Shown piece after piece: positions 16,373 to 23,925 of a DNA stretch of 40,032 nucleotides. A program made the position numbers and the translations under genes. The stretch comes from an uncultured Chthonomonadales bacterium (GTDB lineage: Bacteria; Armatimonadota; Chthonomonadetes; Chthonomonadales; CAJBBX01), in assembly GCA_938005745.1 (NCBI GenBank), contig CALLMM010000029.1:1-40032 (forward strand). Reading direction: 5' to 3'. The notes under the pieces were generated by a model. It saw only the letters and a list, made by a program, of their open reading frames with translations. It was not told where the DNA came from and ran no database searches. The number at the start of each line of letters is the position of its first letter. Position 1 is the first letter of the stretch.

Positions 16373-17389
16373 TCACTCCCAGGGACGCAAGAGGATTTTG
16401 CCGCACTGCCCCGCCATCTGCAGCGCGAACGCCTCCTCCACGCGGCTCATGGGAAAGGTATGGGTTATCATCTGATCCAGAAGTGCGCGCGCGCGGCGGA
16501 TAACCTCCAGGATGCGGGGCGTATCCGCCAGATTGTAGTGCCACTGTCCGTAGAGGGTCAGACCTTTGCGAAGCAGATCGTTGCTGACGTGCAGCGTGAG
16601 ATCGCCCGACTCGCCCACGAAGGCGATCCGCCCCTTTCTCCGGGTGGCGGCGATCATCAGCCGCTGCGCCCCGGCGGCGCCGGAGCAGTCTATCGCGCAG
16701 TCCGCGCCGACCCCGTTGGTCAGGCTCATAATCTGCTTCAGGGCGTCCGGGTCCTGCGGATGGATCACGGCGGATGCTCCGAGAGAGGCTGCCAGTTCCG
16801 CGCGATAGGCGTGCGCCTCCACCGCGATCACCCGCACACCCCGTATGACTCCGTTCACCACGCCTCCCAGACCGACCGGTCCCAGTCCCGTCACCAGCAC
16901 GGTGTCGAAGCTGTCAACCTTCATGGACTGCATCGCGCCGAACGTCGGACCCAGTCCGCAGCAAGCCATCGCCGCATGCTCCAGCGACAGGTCTTCCGGA
17001 ACCGGAACCAGCAGCCAGTCCTGCTTCAACACCATCTGGGCGTAAGTGGCGGTTCCCGCCGCGCTGCCCGTCGCTTCCAGCGGGTTCACCGTGTTCTGGC
17101 AGTGGATGTACTCGCCCCGCAGACAGAGCGGACAGCCGCCGCACGGATACTGCGGCATCACCACGACCCGGTCGCCGACCTTCACCCGTCCCGGCTGCGC
17201 GACCGCAAGGACCTCTCCCGCCGCCTCGTGTCCGAGCGTGTCCGTCTGCCATCCCGATGCATACGCCTTGTACTCGGTGCACATCGGCGCAACCAGATTC
17301 TTCACCACCACAAAGTCGCCGGCGGCGTTGGGATCGGGCCGCTCCGCCAGTTCGCACCGGCGCGTTCCGGTGATACGCACGATTCTCAT
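16373..17389 (-). CDS. Zinc-dependent medium-chain alcohol/polyol dehydrogenase
   Basis: 338 residues; AGGAGA sits six bases before ATG 17389. The catalytic zinc site is seen at Cys37 (APMCTEYKAY) and His54-Glu55 (GHEAAGEV). The structural zinc lobe has Cys83, 86, 89 and 97 (YPCGGCPLCLRGEYIHC). The NAD(P)-binding Rossmann motif GLGPVGLGG is at 168-176. This is the sorbitol/threonine dehydrogenase type. It is the first gene of the minus-strand series that runs to 6546. A Zn-dehydrogenase together with a Gfo/Idh/MocA protein and xylose-isomerase-like barrels is also the set described for the Thermotoga myo-inositol pathway, so polyol or inositol oxidation is a reasonable hypothesis. Confidence 0.92.
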   Translation of the reverse strand: MRIVRITGTRRCELAERPDPNAAGDFVVVKNLVAPMCTEYKAYASGWQTDTLGHEAAGEVLAVAQPGRVKVGDRVVVMPQYPCGGCPLCLRGEYIHCQNTVNPLEATGSAAGTATYAQMVLKQDWLLVPVPEDLSLEHAAMACCGLGPTFGAMQSMKVDSFDTVLVTGLGPVGLGGVVNGVIRGVRVIAVEAHAYRAELAASLGASAVIHPQDPDALKQIMSLTNGVGADCAIDCSGAAGAQRLMIAATRRKGRIAFVGESGDLTLHVSNDLLRKGLTLYGQWHYNLADTPRILEVIRRARALLDQMITHTFPMSRVEEAFALQMAGQCGKILLRPWE

Positions 17390-17710
17390 AGAGGGTCTCC
17401 TGTCCTTCTGGGTGAAGTAGAGGCGTCTTTTTCATGTTCCCTGTCTCTGAATGCAGACTCCTTGTGATTCTCGAAAAAACAGAGATAAACGAGAGACATG
17501 TGCGCTCTTCAGGAGTGAGGAGTGGCTGCGTGCTGATGGTGCGCTTGCGCAGAGGGGAGGCGGGTGCTGTGCGATCGTCAACGGATAGAGGATTGAGACG
17601 TAACCGTAGCTCGTTCCTACGATGGCGAGGTTCTGTGCGTGAAATAGAGTCCGCCCGGCTGGTGGTTGCAAGCCGGGCGGAGAGAGCGGGGACCGTTCGG
17701 GAGCGCGATC
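17390..17710. other. 321-bp intergenic region between two minus-strand gene series
   Basis: It separates the dehydrogenase start (17389) from the next oxidoreductase stop (17711). I see no credible gene. Its right end holds the hairpin at 17650-17681. The left part, next to the dehydrogenase, should hold the promoter of the downstream operon, but no box pair of good quality stands out. Confidence 0.6.
17650..17681 (-). terminator. Hairpin, probable terminator of the 18.7-kb oxidoreductase gene
   Basis: A perfect 11-bp stem (17650-17660 with 17671-17681, core CCGCCCGGCT) closes a 10-base loop, 29 bases beyond the stop at 17711. The following minus-strand bases are CTCTATTTC, a weak T-tract, so termination may be partial. 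Confidence 0.5.
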
Positions 17711-18700
17711 CTACTCCATCGGGTACTTCAGACCCCACTGCGCGCGCAGCGTGTCCATCGCCCGCATGATCGCCATCGTCTCATCCAGAGGCATGATGTC
17801 GCTCTCCCGCTTCCCCTTGCGCAGGCAGTCCGCCACCTCGGTCGCCTCATAGTTGAAGCCGGTGCTCTCAAAGGGCACCTCGATCGGCTCGGCAGGTTTG
17901 CCGTAGCGTATGAGCGTCATAGAGCGGGGCTGCCACCAGGGCGGATGGATGGTGATGCGTCCTTCCGTGCCGAGAATGACCGCCTCCTGCGGGGTTGTGG
18001 TGCGGACGGAGGTGGAGAGGAGGGCGATCTCCCCATTCGGGTAGCCGAAGACCATGCCCGCCTGCTCATCCACGCCCGTTTCGCACAGGGTCGCCATTCC
18101 TGTGATCCGATCCGGGGTTCCAAAGACCATGAAGGAGAGCGAGACCGGGTAGACGCCCACATCCAGCAGCGCGCCGCCGCCCAGCGCCGGATTGAAAAGA
18201 CGCCCCTCCGGGTTGATCTCAGCGCGGAAACCGAAGTCCGCCGTCAACATGCGCGGCTCTCCGATGGCTCCCTCCCTCAGCAGTTCCCGCACACGGTACA
18301 TGAGCGGGAAGAAGCGCGTCCACATGCCCTCCATCAGGAAGAGGTTCTTCACGCGCGCCGTCGCGATCACCTCTTCCGCCTCCTTCGCGTTGATGGTGAA
18401 GGGCTTTTCGCACAGCACCGGCTTGCCGGCGTTCAACGCCAGCAGGCTATGCTCTTTATGGAAGTTGTGCGGCGTGGCAACATAGATGACATCCACCTCC
18501 GGATCGGCGACCAGTTCCTGATAGCTGCCGTAGCGGTTGGGAATGTCGTACTGATCGGCGAAGGCGTTCGCTTTCGCAAGGTCGCGCGATCCGACGGCGG
18601 TCAGTCTCGCGTCGTTAACTGACTTGACCCCTTCGGCAAAGCGTCGGGCTATGTTTCCGGGTCCGAGAATCCCCCAGCGTATCGTGGAAAAGTTGTTCAT
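17711..18700 (-). CDS. Gfo/Idh/MocA-family oxidoreductase (dihydrodiol/xylose dehydrogenase-like)
   Basis: 329 residues; AAGGAAGGAAG precedes ATG 18700. The Rossmann motif is GILGPGNIARRFAEG and the catalytic Lys is in CEKPF. Residues near 175 read GGGALLDVGVYPVSLS, the signature of the dihydrodiol-dehydrogenase/D-xylose-dehydrogenase subgroup, which oxidises aldoses or reduces keto-sugars with NADP. It lies 54 bases after an IolE-like barrel and is followed by the hairpin at 17650. It is more typical in sequence than the other two Gfo/Idh/MocA proteins of this window and is not a close duplicate of either. Cytoplasmic. Confidence 0.92.
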   Translation of the reverse strand: MNNFSTIRWGILGPGNIARRFAEGVKSVNDARLTAVGSRDLAKANAFADQYDIPNRYGSYQELVADPEVDVIYVATPHNFHKEHSLLALNAGKPVLCEKPFTINAKEAEEVIATARVKNLFLMEGMWTRFFPLMYRVRELLREGAIGEPRMLTADFGFRAEINPEGRLFNPALGGGALLDVGVYPVSLSFMVFGTPDRITGMATLCETGVDEQAGMVFGYPNGEIALLSTSVRTTTPQEAVILGTEGRITIHPPWWQPRSMTLIRYGKPAEPIEVPFESTGFNYEATEVADCLRKGKRESDIMPLDETMAIMRAMDTLRAQWGLKYPME

Positions 18701-18754
18701 CGCGTCTTCCTTCCTTTTTGCGTGTGCGTCGGCGAGCAGGCAAACGCTCTCCCG

Positions 18755-19498
18755 TCAGACGCCCGCCTGCCGGATATACTCCCGGCTGACTGCGAGGTCT
18801 GTGAGCGGGTCCTGCAGGTGGGTGTCCTGCTCGACAAAGATCCAGCCGTCATATCCGACCTGCCGCAGAGCGCGCAGCACAGCGGCGTTGTCGAGAGCGA
18901 TGTTGCCTGCGCCGAGTTCGCAGAACCGCCCCCGCTGGGTCCAACTCTCCAGCCCGACCTCCTCGCGCAGCGTGATCCAGTCTTTCAGATGGATCGCCGT
19001 CAGCCGCTCCGCATATCGGCGCACGATCTCCTCCGGGTCTCCGCCCGCCGCCGCCAGATGCGCCGTGTCCAGGATCAATCCGCACTCCGGGCACGCCTCC
19101 AGAAACGCCTCCAGCTGCTCCTGGGTCTCCACCGGCGTTCCGAGATGATTGTGCAGCCCGGCGCGGATGCCCCATCGGCGGCAGGCTGCCGCCTGAATAT
19201 TCGCCTGCCGACAGAAGTCGGAGAACTCTCTGGCAGCGGCGCTAACCCAGACATACGCCTTGCCGAGCGCCGCCGTCCACTGCAGGGTAACCTCCGGATT
19301 CGGTCCCCGGCAGGTGGCAAAGTCCAGTCCCAGACGCCGGAACCGCGCAGCTTTATAGATCGCCTGATCCGCGCTCACCGCCTCCAGGCGTTCGATTCCG
19401 TCGTAGCCGATCTCTTTCAGACAGATAAGCCGCTCTTCCGTATCGTAACAGCCGCCGTCCCAGACGTTCATGCCGTAGTCCGCGACCCCGACTCGCAT
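18755..19498 (-). CDS. IolE-like sugar isomerase/inosose dehydratase-type TIM barrel
   Basis: 247 residues; GGAGG lies six bases before ATG 19498. The motif GLHNHLGTPVET (114-125) resembles the HxHMGT motif of inosose dehydratase. Other metal-site positions are Asp144 (ILDTAHL), His170 (AIHLKD) and Glu223 (IFVEQD). The usual Glu of the third strand is thus replaced by the His-Asn-His pattern, separating it from the two barrels at 14.7-16.4 kb. At 247 residues it is shorter than typical IolE (about 300). It sits between a DPP-IV-type peptidase (32-base gap) and an oxidoreductase, so it likely partners the latter in dehydrating a keto-intermediate. Confidence 0.88.
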   Translation of the reverse strand: MRVGVADYGMNVWDGGCYDTEERLICLKEIGYDGIERLEAVSADQAIYKAARFRRLGLDFATCRGPNPEVTLQWTAALGKAYVWVSAAAREFSDFCRQANIQAAACRRWGIRAGLHNHLGTPVETQEQLEAFLEACPECGLILDTAHLAAAGGDPEEIVRRYAERLTAIHLKDWITLREEVGLESWTQRGRFCELGAGNIALDNAAVLRALRQVGYDGWIFVEQDTHLQDPLTDLAVSREYIRQAGV

Positions 19499-19530
19499 TC
19501 GCCGCCTCCCGCTGCTCGCGCAGCCATGTT

Positions 19531-21699
19531 CTAACCGTCACGCAGATGCCTGCAGAAAAACTCCGTCATCAGCGTATACAGGTGCAGGTGCCGATCCTCA
19601 ATCCCGTGATGCTTGCCCGGATAGAACATCGTCTCGAAGGGCTTTCCTGCGTCCTGCAGGGCGGAAGCCAGCCGCGCCGTGTGCTGGAAGTGGACGTTGT
19701 CATCCATCGTTCCATGAACCAGCAGCAGCCGTCCCTTCAACTTTTCGGCGTGCGTTACCGGAGAACCTTCACGATATCCTTCGGGATTATCTGCCGGGCG
19801 GCGCATATAGCGCTCCGTGTAGATGGTGTCGTAGAGCGTCCAGTCTGTAACGGGAGCGATTGCCGCCGCCGCATGAAAGTGATCCGCACCCTGCAGCAGG
19901 CAGAGCGCCGCCATGTAGCCGCCGTAGCTCCATCCCCAGATGCCGATCCGATCCGGGCGAACAAAGGGCAGGCTCGCCAGATACTTCGCGCCTTCGATCT
20001 GGTCGCGGGTCTCCCACTGCCCCAGTCGGAGATAGGTGATCTTTGCAAACTCTCTGCCGCGCGCGCCGGTTCCCCGATTATCCACCGCGCAGACCAGAAA
20101 GCCCTCCTGTGCAAGAAGATGGTACCACAGTCCGGCTTTGCCGCCCCAGCTGTTGGTGACGACCTGCGACTCCGGTCCTCCATAGTTGTACATCAGAACT
20201 GGGTAGCGGCGCGAGGGGTCGAAGCCGGCGGGTTTGAGCATCCGCCCGTAGAGCGTCTCTCCATCCTCAGCGGTAAACGAAAACATCTCCCAGCGGGCGT
20301 CGGTCAGCGACTCCCAGCCGGGCAGCGAACAGGCGATCCACTCATCCAGCAGCGATCCGTCCGCCTCCCGGACCATGGCGCGCGTCGGGCTGTTGAGGGT
20401 GGAGTGGAGGTGAATGAAGCGGGAGGCGTCCTCCGAGAACTGCGCGGAGTGCCACCCCTCCGATTCCGTCAGTCGAACCGGCTCTCCGCCCCCCAGCGAA
20501 ACACGCAAGAGGCTGCGCTCGGTGTGAGCGGGCAGCGCAGCCTGAAAGTAGACCTGTCGCTCTTGGTGCGAGACGCCACAGACGCCCGTAACGTCCCATG
20601 CGCCGGCGGTCAACTGGCGCAGGCGCTCTCCCTGCAGGTTGTACAGATAGAGGTGCGCATTGCCGTCCCGGCTCGACTGCCAAAGAAACTGAGTGGGCGC
20701 GGGAGGCTCTGTCGGAAGAAAGGTCAGGTCTCCCTGCGGAGATACCCACGCTGCATCCTCTTCCACCAGCACGCGGCGTATTTCTCCCGATCCCACGTCC
20801 GCATACAGCAGCTCCAGCCGATTCTGCAGACGCGGTATGCGCTGAATCAGCAGCCCGCCGCCGTCCGGTGTCCACTGAATGCGCGACTGGTAGCACTCCT
20901 CCTCCGGGTTCTCCGGGTGCGAGGAGAGCGGGAGCCAGCGCGTCTGTGCGTCGTCCAGCGACAGAATTCCGATCCGCGTCTTCGGGTTGGGGTCGCCCGC
21001 CTTCGGGTAGCGGGTGATTCGCGGTCTTCCGTGCAGGTCGTCGTACTGCGGCAGCAGAACTTCGGGAACCTCGCTTTCGTCCTGTTGGAAATAGGCGATA
21101 CGCCGGCTGTCGGGCGACCAGACCCAGCCGTCATTCAGGTAGAGCTCCTCTTCATAGACCCAGCCGAGCCGTCCGTTGTAGCGCGTTGGAGAGGCGTCAG
21201 AGGTGAGCTGTCGCTCCTCGCCCGTCTCCACGCGGATCGTCCACAGGTTATCCCCGCGTACAACCCCGATCCACTGCGAATCCGGCGAGAACTTCGCGCC
21301 GCGCTGCGGCAGTTCCGTGCGGGTCAGAATACGAAACCGCTCCTCCTGAAGATCGTAGAGATAGAGGTTTCCATGCGATTTAAAGCGCGCAGGAGCCTCC
21401 TGTTTGAAGAGCAGGTAACGCTCGCAGGGCGACCAGGCGAAGGAGTGGACAACGATCGGCTTCTCCATGCCCTCGCCGATCAGGCGCAGCGGATCGAGCA
21501 GGGGGGTGCGCGAAAGCGTCTGGCTGTCGAAAATCCATACGGTCGCCTGCCTGGAATCGGGCCATTCGTCCAGATAGGCGATCCGGCGGTTATCCTGCAT
21601 CCAGTGCGGGGAGCGCAGGGAAATCTCTTTGAAATCCTGATCCTGGAATATCTTTTGCAGCGTCAGCGGCGCACGGCTCTGGCGTTCAGCGGATGTCAT
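19531..21699 (-). CDS. Dipeptidyl-peptidase IV-type S9 serine peptidase
   Basis: 722 residues from ATG 21699; the frame extends to TTG 21777 but that region shows no conserved features. The N-terminal two thirds form a beta-propeller with repeated SPDSxxI/WxPDG blades. The Glu-Glu motif that binds the substrate N-terminus in DPP-IV is present (WVYEEELYL, Glu183-Glu184). The C-terminal alpha/beta-hydrolase has Ser591 (GWSYGGY), Asp666 (HGTMDDNVHF) and His698 (GKHHGIEDR). It should remove X-Pro or X-Ala dipeptides. No signal peptide is seen with this start, so cytoplasmic unless the start is wrong. It leads a three-gene run with the IolE-like barrel and an oxidoreductase; the link to sugar metabolism is unclear. 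Confidence 0.93.
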   Translation of the reverse strand: MTSAERQSRAPLTLQKIFQDQDFKEISLRSPHWMQDNRRIAYLDEWPDSRQATVWIFDSQTLSRTPLLDPLRLIGEGMEKPIVVHSFAWSPCERYLLFKQEAPARFKSHGNLYLYDLQEERFRILTRTELPQRGAKFSPDSQWIGVVRGDNLWTIRVETGEERQLTSDASPTRYNGRLGWVYEEELYLNDGWVWSPDSRRIAYFQQDESEVPEVLLPQYDDLHGRPRITRYPKAGDPNPKTRIGILSLDDAQTRWLPLSSHPENPEEECYQSRIQWTPDGGGLLIQRIPRLQNRLELLYADVGSGEIRRVLVEEDAAWVSPQGDLTFLPTEPPAPTQFLWQSSRDGNAHLYLYNLQGERLRQLTAGAWDVTGVCGVSHQERQVYFQAALPAHTERSLLRVSLGGGEPVRLTESEGWHSAQFSEDASRFIHLHSTLNSPTRAMVREADGSLLDEWIACSLPGWESLTDARWEMFSFTAEDGETLYGRMLKPAGFDPSRRYPVLMYNYGGPESQVVTNSWGGKAGLWYHLLAQEGFLVCAVDNRGTGARGREFAKITYLRLGQWETRDQIEGAKYLASLPFVRPDRIGIWGWSYGGYMAALCLLQGADHFHAAAAIAPVTDWTLYDTIYTERYMRRPADNPEGYREGSPVTHAEKLKGRLLLVHGTMDDNVHFQHTARLASALQDAGKPFETMFYPGKHHGIEDRHLHLYTLMTEFFCRHLRDG

Positions 21700-21797
21700 G
21701 GCTGAGGTCTCACTTTCTACGGCGGGTATGGACGCAGCGTCGGTCTGTCCTCTCCTGATCGGGAGGGCGTGGTACAATAGTAGGGCTGCATCGGTTA

Positions 21798-22685
21798 TTA
21801 GGGGCGGCTGCGAGCGAACTCGGCGCGCTCTTCCAGCAGATCGGTCAGAAGCGGCGAGCGTCCGATATAGTCGCCCAGCAGAATGGGGACGTTACGGTGA
21901 CGCTCCTGCGACTGAGAAAGCAGAGCCGGCAGATCCTCCGCCACATGCGAGCCGCCGTGCAGAAAGTAGGGGACGGCGACGATCCGACAGGCTCCCTGAG
22001 CGGTCAGCGCGTCCACTGCGTCCGGGATGTTCGGCTCATTGCAGTCGAGGAAGCCGACGCCGACCATCGGAAAGTCTCCGCGCTCTCTCAGATGTAAGAC
22101 GACCTCCCACAGGGGAGCGTTGGAGGAGGCGCGCGGGCTGCCATGCGCCATGATCAGCAGGGCGGAGGGTGAGCGGCTCTCGTCGGCGCGGCAGGACGGC
22201 ATATCCTCAACGGCGGCTGTATACTGATTCTCAATGCATTTCCCGATGTGATAGAGCGGACAGCCCGGATCGTTCTCGCAGAATTCAGTGGCTTCACGCA
22301 GAATACGATCCCAGAACCGCCGCGGAAGCGCGCCACGGGCAGATTCCAGGATGCTTTCGGCGATCCGCTCGGAGTAGCCGAGCGGAGGCGCGACATGAAA
22401 CTGCAGGGAAGGGTGAGCCTCCCGCATGTCGGACAACTGCTGCGGAAGGTCTCTCGTAACGAACCTGCCGGGAACCAGAAAATAGGGCACGACGACCGCG
22501 CGCCGGACACCCGCCTGTGCGCAGCGGTCAACCGCCTCGGCGAAGGTCGGGCGTTCATAGTTCAGATAGCCGATCTCTACAACTGGAAACCGATTGCGTG
22601 CGCGCAGACGCGCCGCGTGCTCTTGCAGAGCGGCTCCCGCGCCGCAGAGCAGCGATCCGTGCGAGAAAAGAATTAATCCATCCAT
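21798..22685 (-). CDS. cbiX: Two-domain CbiX/SirB-type sirohydrochlorin chelatase
   Basis: 295 residues starting at ATG 22685; the longer frame upstream runs through a dispersed repeat and is rejected. Two CbiX domains lie in tandem. Domain 1 has His9 (LFSHGS), but the second metal His expected in the PYFLxPGRH motif is Phe75. Domain 2 has both His181 (IMAHGSP) and His247 (GGSHVAEDLP). Only domain 2 therefore keeps a complete site. The linker holds three Cys (136, 142 and 150, in CENDPGCPLYHIGKC). The family inserts cobalt, nickel or iron into sirohydrochlorin for cobalamin, F430 or sirohaem. No other tetrapyrrole gene is near, apart from the URO-D-like gene 8 kb away. Confidence 0.9.
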   Translation of the reverse strand: MDGLILFSHGSLLCGAGAALQEHAARLRARNRFPVVEIGYLNYERPTFAEAVDRCAQAGVRRAVVVPYFLVPGRFVTRDLPQQLSDMREAHPSLQFHVAPPLGYSERIAESILESARGALPRRFWDRILREATEFCENDPGCPLYHIGKCIENQYTAAVEDMPSCRADESRSPSALLIMAHGSPRASSNAPLWEVVLHLRERGDFPMVGVGFLDCNEPNIPDAVDALTAQGACRIVAVPYFLHGGSHVAEDLPALLSQSQERHRNVPILLGDYIGRSPLLTDLLEERAEFARSRP

Positions 22686-22706
22686 CGGCGGGCGCTCTCT
22701 TCTCGC

Positions 22707-22736
22707 AGTGTACCTTACGAAACGGCTGTCAGGCAA
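22707..22736 (-). promoter_or_regulatory. Candidate promoter for the CbiX gene
   Basis: On the minus strand TTGCCT (22731-22736) and TACACT (22707-22712) are separated by 18 bases. Transcription would start near 22700, about 15 bases before the ATG at 22685. Confidence 0.45.
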
Positions 22737-22772
22737 GAAGGCGTTTCGTTGCGCTGTCTTTGTGGTCGGTGT

Positions 22773-22921
22773 GAGATTGCTTCGGTCGCTGCGCTCCCTC
22801 GCAATAACGGAGGAGGGCGGCTGTCGCCTCCCTCGCAATGACAATCTGGAAGGCTCGACCGCTGCAGTTACGTTGTACTTGCCCTCAAACCGTCACTGCG
22901 AGCGAAGCGAAGCAATCTTCC
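22773..22921. repeat. Cluster of dispersed intergenic repeats in inverted arrangement
   Basis: Three related pieces lie here: 22773-22809 (reverse orientation), 22810-22842 (reverse, partial) and 22891-22921 (forward). All carry the core TTGCGAG or its variant CTGCGAG, and the first and third carry GAAGCAATCT. They share this core with the tandem array at the left edge of the window. The outer copies are inverted relative to each other, so a transcript could fold. When translated, the copies give the ARERSDRSNL string seen as false N-termini in many annotations. Family resembles MITE/REP-like intergenic repeats; no transposase is nearby. Confidence 0.8.
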
Positions 22922-22967
22922 ACGTTTGCCGTGAGAGGCGAACTATCATCAGGGAGAATCACAGGCA

Positions 22968-23873
22968 TTGCAGATAACCATCAGGAGCCTCATAGTCATC
23001 GCCGGAGTGATGCTGGCGCAGGGCGCATTTGCACAGGGCGGCTATCAGACGCCGAAACTGCTGGCGCAGCTGCAGGAGCGCCGCATTACCGAAAGCTCCG
23101 GGCTGGCGGTCGGCGGGCTGAACCCACAGATCCTCTGGACGCACAACGATTCCGGGAACGGTCCCTTCCTCTATGCCACCGACAGGCAGGGGCGCGCCAT
23201 TGCCACTGTAGAGGTGGAGGGGGCGCGCGCGGTGGACTGGGAGGATATCGCTCTTGGACCGGGAGCGGATGGAAAGCCCGCGCTCTATATCGGCGACATC
23301 GGCGATAACGGACGCAGCCGTTCTAATGCGGTCATCTATCGGATCCCGGAACCGGCGTTAAACTTCCAACAGACCGGTCAGCGAATGAAGAGCGAGCCTG
23401 CAGAGGCGTTCCCCTTCGTCTATCCAGACGGGAAGCACGATGCGGAGACCCTGCTGGTACATCCGAAGACCGGAGAGATCTACGTGGTGACGAAGGCGGA
23501 GTCCGGAAAGAGCGGCGTCTATCGGTTTCCGATGCCGTTGACTGCCGATCGCACCGTTACGCTTCAGAGGGTGGGGACGGTTACCTTCTCCAATCCCATT
23601 CGCATGCGCGGCATATCGCTCGGAAAACTGGCGACCGGCGGAGCGATCTCCCGCGACGGAACGCGCATCGTCATCCGCACCTACCTGGAGGCGTTCGAGT
23701 GGACGATCCGTCCCGGTCAGTCGGTGGCGGACGCGCTCAAACAGCGTCCCCGCCTGGTCAACGCGCCCTTTCTGGGGCAGTTTGAGAGCATCTGCTACCG
23801 TGCGGATGGTCGGGGGCTGTTGACCACTGCCGAAGGCTCTCCCTGTCCGCTTTGGGAGATACCGGCTCAGTGA
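22968..23873 (+). CDS. Secreted propeller-like protein of unknown function
   Basis: 301 residues. The best start is TTG 22968, because it completes a signal peptide (MQITIRSLIVIAGVM..., cleavage near AFA-QGG); AGGGAG (22951-22956) is 11 bases upstream. Motifs include ESSGLAVGG, LWTHNDSGNGPFLYATD, VDWEDIALGPG and YIGDIGDNGRSR. These are characteristic of a widespread exported beta-propeller-like family without known activity; the Asp-rich loops suggest calcium binding. It lies downstream of the dispersed repeats, and the MFS gene follows 52 bases after its stop on the same strand. Function not assigned. Confidence 0.8.
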   Translation: MQITIRSLIVIAGVMLAQGAFAQGGYQTPKLLAQLQERRITESSGLAVGGLNPQILWTHNDSGNGPFLYATDRQGRAIATVEVEGARAVDWEDIALGPGADGKPALYIGDIGDNGRSRSNAVIYRIPEPALNFQQTGQRMKSEPAEAFPFVYPDGKHDAETLLVHPKTGEIYVVTKAESGKSGVYRFPMPLTADRTVTLQRVGTVTFSNPIRMRGISLGKLATGGAISRDGTRIVIRTYLEAFEWTIRPGQSVADALKQRPRLVNAPFLGQFESICYRADGRGLLTTAEGSPCPLWEIPAQ

Positions 23874-23925
23874 CCCTTCGCGATATCAATGACGGGCGGG
23901 AGGACGCAGAAAGTCAGGTTTTGAT

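Noticed and set aside
19546..21705. 719-residue plus-strand open frame opposite the peptidase gene
   Set aside because: Antisense of a well-supported S9 peptidase; no motif or ribosome site.
22686..22844. N-terminal extension of the CbiX protein
   Set aside because: It translates the dispersed repeat (ARERSDRSNL) and crosses the likely promoter; the family N-terminus starts at Met 22685.
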